From: Bacteroidales bacterium 45-6
GTDB lineage: Bacteria > Bacteroidota > Bacteroidia > Bacteroidales > Dysgonomonadaceae
NCBI GenBank assembly: GCA_001897035.1
Contig: MKRS01000677.1
Coordinates: 1 to 5,580, forward strand
Reading direction: 5' to 3'
Length of the DNA stretch: 5,580 bases
The translations under genes were made by a program, and so were the position numbers. The notes beneath the pieces are model-generated. The model was not told the origin of the DNA and ran no database searches. It saw nothing but the letters and a program-made list of their open reading frames with translations. This document shows, in pieces, positions 1 to 5,580 of this stretch; positions within the stretch are counted from its first letter, which is position 1, and each line of letters opens with the position of its first letter.

Positions 1-760
1 CAATGTCGAAATACAGGTGCTTCAGAAAAAAGATCTCAATTGGTTTTTCACCCTAAACGCATCCCACAATGTGAACAGGCTGGTGAATATGTATAACGGC
101 ATAGAAAAAGTGATGGGGAATTATATCTGGCGCGAAGGATACGACACCAACACCTTGTACCTGATTCGCTGGGCTGGTGTTGATCCCCGGGATGGAGCTC
201 CGTTGTGGTATGATGCGCATGACAATCTAACCCGCACCTACAGCACCGAGAACCGCGTGCCTTGGAAGACAGCCTCGCCCGCAGTCAACGGAGGAGTCTC
301 CACCGAGATCACTTACAAGGATTTCTCTTTTTCCTCCCAGATGGTCTATCAGTTAGGCGGATATGCGTTTAGCACTTTTGGAAGAGACGTTTCCTCCGAT
401 GGCTATCTAATCATGTCGCAAAACCAATCGATCAATCAGTTGGATCGTTGGCAAAAACCCGGAGACATTGCCTCTACACCCAAGCTAATCTGGGGAACTT
501 CCACCAAGTCGGTGATGAATTCCACCCGTTATGTTTACAACACCACTTATCTGAGGCTGAAAAATATCGCCCTTAGGTATCAAGTGCCGGATAAGTTCTA
601 CAAGCCTCTCGGGATTTCTTCTTGCAGTGTCACTTTTATTGCCGACAATCTTGGCTTTTTTACCCCCTATGGCAAATCTAATCGCAACTCGTACAAGCAA
701 TCAGTGAGTGGATACCCGATGGAAACAACCTACTCCTTGGGTGTGGATTTGACATTTTAG
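1..760 (+). CDS. SusC/RagA-family TonB-dependent outer-membrane transporter, C-terminal 252 residues (5' truncated)
   Basis: This is the C-terminal end of a SusC/RagA-family beta-barrel, which imports ligands too large for porins across the outer membrane using TonB energy and works with a SusD lid. The reading frame is open from base 2 (base 1 ends the preceding codon) to TAG at 758-760, so the gene begins upstream; the GTG at 17 is internal. Family signs are the extracellular-loop segment RWAGVDPRDGAPLWYD, then a SPAVNGGVSTEI stretch starting a barrel strand, the near-C-terminal YLRLKNIALRY, the ADNLGFFTPYGKS loop, and a final amphipathic strand ending in LTF. A terminal Phe is the usual signal for barrel assembly by the BAM machinery. 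SusC proteins are commonly about 1000 residues, so roughly a quarter is visible; plug, TonB box and any N-terminal extension are outside. The partner SusD gene follows after 21 nt. The substrate cannot be read from this part of the barrel. Confidence 0.95.
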   Translation, partial: NVEIQVLQKKDLNWFFTLNASHNVNRLVNMYNGIEKVMGNYIWREGYDTNTLYLIRWAGVDPRDGAPLWYDAHDNLTRTYSTENRVPWKTASPAVNGGVSTEITYKDFSFSSQMVYQLGGYAFSTFGRDVSSDGYLIMSQNQSINQLDRWQKPGDIASTPKLIWGTSTKSVMNSTRYVYNTTYLRLKNIALRYQVPDKFYKPLGISSCSVTFIADNLGFFTPYGKSNRNSYKQSVSGYPMETTYSLGVDLTF

Positions 761-781
761 AAACATATAGAAGCATTGAAA

Positions 782-2212
782 ATGGAAAAAAAAATCAAAA
801 TACTTACGGTCGCTCTTCTTGCCTTCTTATCCCCCTCATGTAGTGATTTCTTGCAGGTGGAGACAACAGGTAAAGTGACTATTCCCAGCCTTTTCTCGGA
901 TATGGACGGGATGAATGCCGCCGTGGCAGGGATGTATAGCAAAACCTATAATTACTATTGCTCCGAATTTTATGAATACCCCGAAGTGGCTGGAAATATG
1001 GTCGATCTGAAATCCGTGACTTCTGTCCCGGCCATGATTTACCAGTACAACTTCACCTCGGATCCCGAGCAAGAGACGTTGGCGGTGGGATATATCTGGA
1101 AAAAAATATACATTGCTCTCACCAATGCCAACAATATCATTCAATATCAGCCATATCTCCTGAGTACTTATCCCAACAGTGCTGCTGATCTGAAATTGAT
1201 AAAAGCGCAAGCCTTGTTTGTGAGGGCGCTTTGTCACTTTGACTTGTGCCGGACCTATGCTCAGCCCTACGGTTATACAGCGGATGCCTCTCACCTGGGG
1301 GTGCCGATTCTCCGTCAAACGCCGGGTCCGGACGACAATGTTTCGCGAGCCACTGTAAAACAGGTTTACGATTTCATCAAAGAAGATCTGTTGGAGGCTG
1401 AAACATTGTTCGGCACTACGGCCATGGTGGATGCTTACCATGTATCCAAGAAGGCTGTTCAGGCGTTGCTTTGCCGGGTTTACCTTTATTCCGGAGATTG
1501 GGAAAATGCCGCGAAATATGCCTCCTTGGTCATCGATAATTCTCAACTGGCGTATGGTGAAGACTATTTGTCTATGTATAATGGCATGGTGGCTGGCAAG
1601 GAAGCCATCTTCAGAATCAACGGGACCAAGAAGCCTAAAACCCTTGGCCAATTTTATGCTCCCTCAAACCCAATTGCTATAGCAGCCGACACGCTCATAA
1701 GCCTGTATGACAATCCGAATGATATTCGGCTTAACTTATTCAAACCATTGACGGAGAATGTGAAGAAATATGCGACGCTCAAATATTATATCTCCGTGCC
1801 CAAAGACGACAACACGGAAAGATACGATCCCATGGTGCTTCGTGTGTCGGAAATGTACCTAAACCGTGCCGAGGCATATTTGAAGTTGAATCAACCCGAA
1901 AAAGCTTTGGACGACTTGAAAGCGATTATTGCCCGCGCATTGAAAAAGACCGTGGGTGAGATAGAGATCAACACCTCCGACAAAACAGAGATCGCCTCCC
2001 TGATTGATAAAGAGAGGGCTCGCGAACTTTGTTTCGAAGGACACAATTTCTTTGACATCACCCGTCGGGGAAAAGACTTGGTGAGGGCAACGGGGTCGTA
2101 CTCGGAGGTAAAGTACATTGGTTACCCGAGCGACTATTTCGTTCTGCCCATTCCGCAGACAGAATTGGATGCCAACCCTAACATGGTTGGTAATCCTACA
2201 ATCAACAAATAA
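782..2212 (+). CDS. SusD/RagB-family outer-membrane lipoprotein (ligand-binding lid of the SusC transporter)
   Basis: A 476-residue SusD-like protein, expected to be lipid-anchored on the cell surface where it caps the SusC barrel and binds ligand. The signal peptide has KK/K near the start, a hydrophobic core at about residues 7-16 and a lipidation Cys at C20 followed by SDFL, the common SusD beginning; the lipobox (SPSC) is imperfect, which is frequent in this phylum. The N-terminal SusD-like region contains AQALFVRALCHFDLCRTY (143-159), LGVPIL (172-177) and SRATVKQVYDFI (188-199). TPR-like helices include KKAVQALLCRVYLYSGDWENA (from 223). The C-terminal RagB/SusD region has RVSEMYLNRAEAYLKLNQPEKAL (from 354), ERARELCFEGHNFFDITRRG (411-430) and the closing PIPQTELDANPNMVGNP (from 456). 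It is on the short side, since many SusD proteins exceed 500 residues. ATG 782 is preferred over the in-frame TTG at 776, two codons upstream. Besides C20 it has five cysteines (60, 151, 156, 231, 417). The substrate is unknown. Confidence 0.96.
   Translation: MEKKIKILTVALLAFLSPSCSDFLQVETTGKVTIPSLFSDMDGMNAAVAGMYSKTYNYYCSEFYEYPEVAGNMVDLKSVTSVPAMIYQYNFTSDPEQETLAVGYIWKKIYIALTNANNIIQYQPYLLSTYPNSAADLKLIKAQALFVRALCHFDLCRTYAQPYGYTADASHLGVPILRQTPGPDDNVSRATVKQVYDFIKEDLLEAETLFGTTAMVDAYHVSKKAVQALLCRVYLYSGDWENAAKYASLVIDNSQLAYGEDYLSMYNGMVAGKEAIFRINGTKKPKTLGQFYAPSNPIAIAADTLISLYDNPNDIRLNLFKPLTENVKKYATLKYYISVPKDDNTERYDPMVLRVSEMYLNRAEAYLKLNQPEKALDDLKAIIARALKKTVGEIEINTSDKTEIASLIDKERARELCFEGHNFFDITRRGKDLVRATGSYSEVKYIGYPSDYFVLPIPQTELDANPNMVGNPTINK
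786..794 (+). repeat. A9 homopolymer at the start of the susD-like gene
   Basis: Nine consecutive A residues span codons 2-5 of the SusD-like gene (Glu-Lys-Lys-Ile), right after the start codon. A tract of this length can cause polymerase slippage and could change the frame at the beginning of the gene. However, A-rich early codons encoding the positive n-region of a signal peptide are also common, so a regulatory role is only a possibility. Confidence 0.6.
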
Positions 2213-2229
2213 TATAAATCACAATTCAG

Positions 2230-2703
2230 ATGAAAATCAATTATCACGTAAAGTATATAATATCTGTCCTGGCGCTATTGATCTTTTCTGCCTGCGGAAT
2301 GGAGGAGACGGAGTCCTATGATGTAAAATATATTCACATCATGAAGGATGAAGCTGCTTCTACTTCTGTTAATGTGAAAGCAAATTCCGTGGCTTCCTAC
2401 TACGTGTATCTGAGCTCGGCACTGACGTTGGATACCGTGGATGTGTTTTATCAAGTGAAGGTTGGCGATGGACTTCAGCAAGGCTTGGATTTCAACCGCA
2501 TCACCAAACGGGATACGCTTCAGTTTCTCCCGGGTATATTTGCCATGCCTGTGCGGATTCAGTGGCTTCCCAATCAGAACCTCGATTGGTCGAAAAACAA
2601 TTCCATCCAAATTGTGCTTGTCGGCAACAACCAGGGGTATGCGGTCGGCTTTCCCGGCTCCAGCCACAACCAGTCGATTCTAACCATAAACAAAGTCAAA
2701 TGA
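2230..2703 (+). CDS. Small lipoprotein with Calx-beta-like beta-sandwich domain, SusCD-associated
   Basis: A 157-residue predicted lipoprotein between the SusD-like gene and the peptidase. A hydrophobic stretch at about residues 9-21 ends in FSAC, with the lipidation Cys at C22. The mature start, CGMEETE, is acidic just after the Cys, resembling the signal that sends Bacteroidota lipoproteins to the cell surface. Residues about 45-155 look all-beta. The pattern VDVFYQVKV, then GLDF, then DTLQFLPGIFAMPVRIQWLPN, then NNSIQIVLVGN and a final SILTINKV matches the strand order of Calx-beta-like domains and of short DUF4843-type lipoproteins that accompany SusCD pairs. This family placement is from pattern only. 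No catalytic motif is seen, so a role as an accessory surface subunit of the transporter, helping capture or hold ligand, is inferred. ATG 2230 lies 17 nt after the SusD stop, with no Shine-Dalgarno sequence. The stop codon overlaps the start of the peptidase gene. Confidence 0.85.
   Translation: MKINYHVKYIISVLALLIFSACGMEETESYDVKYIHIMKDEAASTSVNVKANSVASYYVYLSSALTLDTVDVFYQVKVGDGLQQGLDFNRITKRDTLQFLPGIFAMPVRIQWLPNQNLDWSKNNSIQIVLVGNNQGYAVGFPGSSHNQSILTINKVK
2700..2703 (+). other. ATGA stop/start overlap (translational coupling site)
   Basis: The ATG of the M16 peptidase (2700-2702) overlaps the TGA stop of the small lipoprotein (2701-2703) in the other frame. Such overlaps usually mean that ribosomes ending the first gene restart on the second, tying the amounts of the two proteins together. 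The region just upstream (about 2680-2699) is A-rich and has no Shine-Dalgarno sequence, as expected in Bacteroidota. The overlap also helps fix the peptidase start. Confidence 0.85.
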
Positions 2704-5525
2704 TAAAATCGAAAAGGAACTTTCTGTGTTTCGTTTTTCTTTTCTCATTGCTCCACACTGCTTTTGCTCAGCAAATTGAGCAGTCGCCTGTTTTGGTCAA
2801 GGGAGAACTGAAAAACGGACTGAAATATTACATATATCCGAATTCATATCCGAAGGGTGAAGCCGTTTACCGTCTTTTCATACGGGTTGGTTCTGTTAAT
2901 GAATCTGATTCGCAGAGAGGCCTGGCGCATTTCTTGGAACACATGGCTTTCAACGGATCCACGCATTTTCCAGGAAATTCGCTGGTTTCGTTCCTCGAAT
3001 CCAAAGGAGCTAAATTTGGAAAGGACATGAATGCGCATACGTCATTCAATGAAACGGTGTACAAACTGCAGCTCCCGTCCAGAAACCTCCGTCTTGTTGA
3101 TTCCACTTTGACGATTCTTCACGACATGGCTAATGGCCTTTTGCTTGATAGCACGGACATTGAAGAGGAACGGGGTGTCATTCTTTCCGAATGGCTTTCC
3201 AAAACCGGGCCTCAGGCTGATGCAAATAATGCTCTGCTGATGGATTTGCTGAATCGCTCTCGTTTTGCGGAGCGGATTGTGATAGGCGACACCGCTGTGA
3301 TTCGGAATTTCAAACGTGAGGAATTGTTGCATTTCTATCAACAGTGGTACCAACCCCAACTTATGGCCGTAGCCGTTGTTGGCGATGTGGATCCAAGCGC
3401 AGTGCAGCAAATGATTGTGGATAAATTCGGGGGGATGAAATCTCATCCAGTTCCAAATGTAAAATCCTCGATCGATGATTATGCTTCGGACAATGCCCGG
3501 ATCGTAGTGAATAAATCGTTGAAGAAAGTGGAGCTAAGCTGTATTCAGTTACTTCCTAAGGCAAAGCCGATCCGGACTCATCCGGAATATGTGGAATATT
3601 TATCATACCAAATGCTTAACAGGCTGATGAAGGCTCGTCTGAATTCCTTGTCATTCAAAAATCCGTCCTACAAATCCGCCAGCATTGGTGTTTCCGATTT
3701 CTTGAACGAGAAGAAGGTTCTTCTGTCCACGGTGGAATTGAATCCTACTGATTTGAAGATGGGAATCCGTGATTTTTCAACCCAGATAAATCAAATGTTC
3801 AGTTACGGCTTTTTGCAGCAAGAGATTGACAAGCAAAAAAAGATTTACCTCAATCTGGTGAAAAACCGTGCCGAAACCAAGTCTCCCGTATCATCAGATG
3901 GATTGATGGACGAGATATATGCGGATTTCTTTAAGGGAAACACGGTGACTTCAGCCAGCGAAGAATACGCATTGCTCAGCAAATATATCGGTAGTGTGGA
4001 CTCCACCTCTATGGTGAAGCTTCTAAAAAAGATTGTCCGCCCCGACAAGACGCATCATTTATTGACGGCATTTGGCGATGCAGGAAAACAGTTTCAATCC
4101 GATGCAGACTTGTTGGCATTCCTACGGAAGGTTCAAAAGCTACCGACAATCCCTTATCGCAATGACCTTGACTCGGTGCCGGATCAGCTTTTGCCGGAAG
4201 AACCAACTGCTGCAAGGGTGGTGAAAGACGATTCTATTCCCGAAATAGGAGCCCGGCAACTGGAATTATCTAATGGAGTAACCGTGATATTCAAGCGGGC
4301 TGTTACCGAGAAAGATCGCATACTGCTTTCAGGTTTCCGGTCGCGTGGAGCCTACTCGCTCGATCCTTCCGATTATGTGACGGGTGTTGTTGCCGGCAGT
4401 ATTGTCGGGCTAAGCGGCGCAGGCGAGTTTAGCCGGGAAGCATTGTCCCATGCTTTGGCTGGAAGCAGCGCCTCAGTTCGGTTTTTGATTGACAAATCGC
4501 GTTCTGGAGTTTCAGGAAGTGCTAACCTCCGGGATGCAGAAACCTTGTTTCAATTGATGTATCTCAAGTGGAACTACCCGAGAGTGGATTCTTCTGTGTT
4601 TAGCCAGATGAAAGAAAAATCCATTCAGGAATACCGTTCCAAAAACAAGACGGACGAGAGCCGCTTCTTCGATGATTTCTTCGCCTTGTTGAAAGATAGC
4701 GATTACACGTCTCAGGAATTGACTGATCGTGTGCTGGAGACTGAAATGAAAATAGAGAGGGTTTTACCTGTTTTCGAGAACTCTTTTGGGAAGGCTTCAG
4801 GATACACTTTTGTCGTAATGGCCGACTGCGATTTAGATCGATTGAAACCATTGATCCTGACTTATGTCGGAGGTCTGCCTTCGGGCAATGCGCTTTCATC
4901 CTACGCTTACGATGGCGGAAAAATCAGGACTACTGCTGCTTCCCTTCGGCGCCAGGCAGGAGATTCGCCCAAGGCTACGGTATCCTTGGTCTATCAGCAC
5001 CAGCAGGTTCAAGGAGGATTGGCGGTGTTCAATCTGCGGAATCAAGTTTTGTGCGAAGTCGTGAAGATGAAGCTTTTGGCCGAGCTGAGGGAGAAAATGG
5101 GGATGGTGTATAGCGTTAGCGTAGCTTCTGGAGCTACTTTGTATCCGGCCCCGTTGAGCAGGAACACCATTTCTTTTAAATGTCTTCCCGAAAATGCTGA
5201 TTTGCTGGTAGAAACCACTCAAGATATTTTGGATCAGATGCAAAAATCCCCGGCCACTCTTGAAACCGCTCTCAACGATGTCAAAACCAATCTGATAAAG
5301 ACAATGAAAGCGGAAAGACAAAAGGATTCTTTTTGGATAGGGCAAATCAGGAATAAGATATATAACGTTGAGGGCGATTGGGATTTTTTGGTGAGATATG
5401 ACGAGCTCGTGGAATCTATTACAAAAGAGCAGCTTGCCAGTGCGATTCCGCTCTTTTTCGACCGAGCCAGATTAATTAAAGGAATATTGTTGCCTAAAAG
5501 GGAGCAGACAAATAAAAACAGATAA
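2700..5525 (+). CDS. Secreted M16-family zinc metallopeptidase (PqqL/FusC-like, periplasmic)
   Basis: A 941-residue M16 (pitrilysin/insulinase-type) peptidase that should hydrolyse peptides or small proteins inside a closed chamber. Residues 1-23 form a signal peptide (MIKSKR, hydrophobic core, TAFA cut before Q24) with no lipobox, so a soluble periplasmic enzyme is expected. The N-terminal half holds the inverted zinc motif H77-F-L-E80-H81, with H77 and H81 as ligands and E80 as catalytic base. Then come FPGN (90-93), KFGKDMNAHTSFNETVYKLQLP (from 105), and ERGVILSEW with the third ligand E164, seven residues after E157 as in pitrilysin. A second M16 unit starts near 515 (LELSNGVTVIFKR) and lacks HxxEH, having GLSGAGEFSREAL instead, as is normal for the non-catalytic half. 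Near the C terminus LREKMGMVYSV places R797 and Y804 seven apart, like the substrate-binding Arg/Tyr pair of insulysin. Length fits PqqL-type single-chain enzymes. The start at 2700 is chosen over the in-frame ATG at 2562 because the signal peptide begins there. The substrate is unknown. Confidence 0.95.
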   Translation: MIKSKRNFLCFVFLFSLLHTAFAQQIEQSPVLVKGELKNGLKYYIYPNSYPKGEAVYRLFIRVGSVNESDSQRGLAHFLEHMAFNGSTHFPGNSLVSFLESKGAKFGKDMNAHTSFNETVYKLQLPSRNLRLVDSTLTILHDMANGLLLDSTDIEEERGVILSEWLSKTGPQADANNALLMDLLNRSRFAERIVIGDTAVIRNFKREELLHFYQQWYQPQLMAVAVVGDVDPSAVQQMIVDKFGGMKSHPVPNVKSSIDDYASDNARIVVNKSLKKVELSCIQLLPKAKPIRTHPEYVEYLSYQMLNRLMKARLNSLSFKNPSYKSASIGVSDFLNEKKVLLSTVELNPTDLKMGIRDFSTQINQMFSYGFLQQEIDKQKKIYLNLVKNRAETKSPVSSDGLMDEIYADFFKGNTVTSASEEYALLSKYIGSVDSTSMVKLLKKIVRPDKTHHLLTAFGDAGKQFQSDADLLAFLRKVQKLPTIPYRNDLDSVPDQLLPEEPTAARVVKDDSIPEIGARQLELSNGVTVIFKRAVTEKDRILLSGFRSRGAYSLDPSDYVTGVVAGSIVGLSGAGEFSREALSHALAGSSASVRFLIDKSRSGVSGSANLRDAETLFQLMYLKWNYPRVDSSVFSQMKEKSIQEYRSKNKTDESRFFDDFFALLKDSDYTSQELTDRVLETEMKIERVLPVFENSFGKASGYTFVVMADCDLDRLKPLILTYVGGLPSGNALSSYAYDGGKIRTTAASLRRQAGDSPKATVSLVYQHQQVQGGLAVFNLRNQVLCEVVKMKLLAELREKMGMVYSVSVASGATLYPAPLSRNTISFKCLPENADLLVETTQDILDQMQKSPATLETALNDVKTNLIKTMKAERQKDSFWIGQIRNKIYNVEGDWDFLVRYDELVESITKEQLASAIPLFFDRARLIKGILLPKREQTNKNR

Positions 5526-5527
5526 AG

Positions 5528-5580
5528 ATGAAAAGAACGAATTTGATATTTTTTATAGGATTTCTTGTTGCGATGGTTTC
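5528..5580 (+). CDS. Start of another exported protein (3' truncated)
   Basis: An ATG at 5528, only 2 nt after the peptidase stop, opens a frame that runs off the window after 17 codons plus two bases. It reads MKRTNLIFFIGFLVAMV: a positive n-region (K2, R3) followed by an unbroken hydrophobic core, typical of a signal peptide or lipoprotein signal. The tight spacing and A-rich upstream stretch (AAATAAAAACAGATAAAG) place it in the same operon. Too little is present to name the family; a thioredoxin-like protein, a second peptidase or another lipoprotein would all fit the context, but none is supported by sequence here. Confidence 0.75.
   Translation, partial: MKRTNLIFFIGFLVAMV

Noticed and set aside
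17..760. GTG at 17 as the start of a free-standing 247-residue protein
   Set aside because: The frame is open through the window edge and upstream codons read as SusC barrel sequence; the content is a SusC C terminus, so the GTG is an internal Val codon.
776..781. TTG at 776 as the SusD start
   Set aside because: It adds only two residues and is a weak start codon in this phylum; the ATG at 782 gives a normal signal peptide.
761..781. A promoter or terminator between the SusC and SusD genes
   Set aside because: The 21-nt gap has no room for a Bacteroidota -33/-7 promoter pair and shows no hairpin; the same holds for the 17-nt gap at 2213-2229.
836..1651. Long minus-strand open frame (271 codons) opposite the SusD gene
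   Set aside because: It lies wholly within a well-supported SusD gene on the other strand, shows no recognisable domain and has no gene context; it is a codon-bias shadow.
2562..2699. 46-residue N-terminal extension of the M16 peptidase from the ATG at 2562
   Set aside because: It overlaps the lipoprotein gene out of frame, has no family similarity, and would bury the signal peptide that starts at 2700.
2230..2703. Calling the small lipoprotein SusE or SusF
   Set aside because: At 157 residues it is far too short for the multi-domain SusE/SusF layout, and no starch-binding features are visible.
4230..4620. A second active site in the C-terminal half of the M16 protein
   Set aside because: The corresponding region reads GLSGAGEFSREAL and has no HxxEH; loss of the motif in this half is normal for single-chain M16 enzymes, so it is not a defect or a novelty.
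4896..5345. Minus-strand open frame of 149 codons opposite the peptidase C terminus
   Set aside because: It is fully covered by conserved M16 coding sequence on the + strand, and its translation resembles no protein I recognise.

Overview
The window looks like part of a Bacteroidota (probably Bacteroidales) SusC/SusD-type nutrient-uptake operon. Three things support this: the SusC-then-SusD gene order with diagnostic motifs in both, lipoprotein signal peptides of Bacteroidota style, and A/T-rich upstream regions without a Shine-Dalgarno sequence. Base composition is moderate and even across all genes, with no mobile element, RNA gene, CRISPR array or sign of recent transfer. Genus cannot be told from the sequence.

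Layout, all on the + strand: (1) the 3' end of a SusC/RagA-family TonB-dependent outer-membrane transporter (1-760, 5' end outside the window); (2) a complete SusD/RagB-family surface lipoprotein (782-2212, 476 aa); (3) a small lipoprotein with a Calx-beta-like beta-sandwich pattern (2230-2703, 157 aa); (4) a complete secreted two-half M16 zinc metallopeptidase of the PqqL/FusC type (2700-5525, 941 aa) with intact HFLEH and downstream Glu; (5) the first 17 codons of another exported protein (5528 to the window end). Spacings are 21 nt, 17 nt, a 4-nt ATGA overlap and 2 nt. There is no room for a promoter or terminator between genes, so this is almost certainly one transcription unit that starts upstream and continues downstream.

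How the genes may work together (inference): SusD and the small lipoprotein sit on the cell surface over the SusC barrel and capture ligand. SusC imports it with TonB energy, and the M16 enzyme cleaves it in the periplasm. No glycoside hydrolase or other sugar-active enzyme is encoded here. Linkage to a peptidase instead suggests a peptide or protein-derived ligand. This parallels the RagAB and BT2263-BT2264 peptide importers and the proteobacterial FusA/FusC and YddB/PqqL receptor-protease pairs. The parts are recognisable families. The substrate, the role of the small lipoprotein and the identity of the truncated last gene are open.
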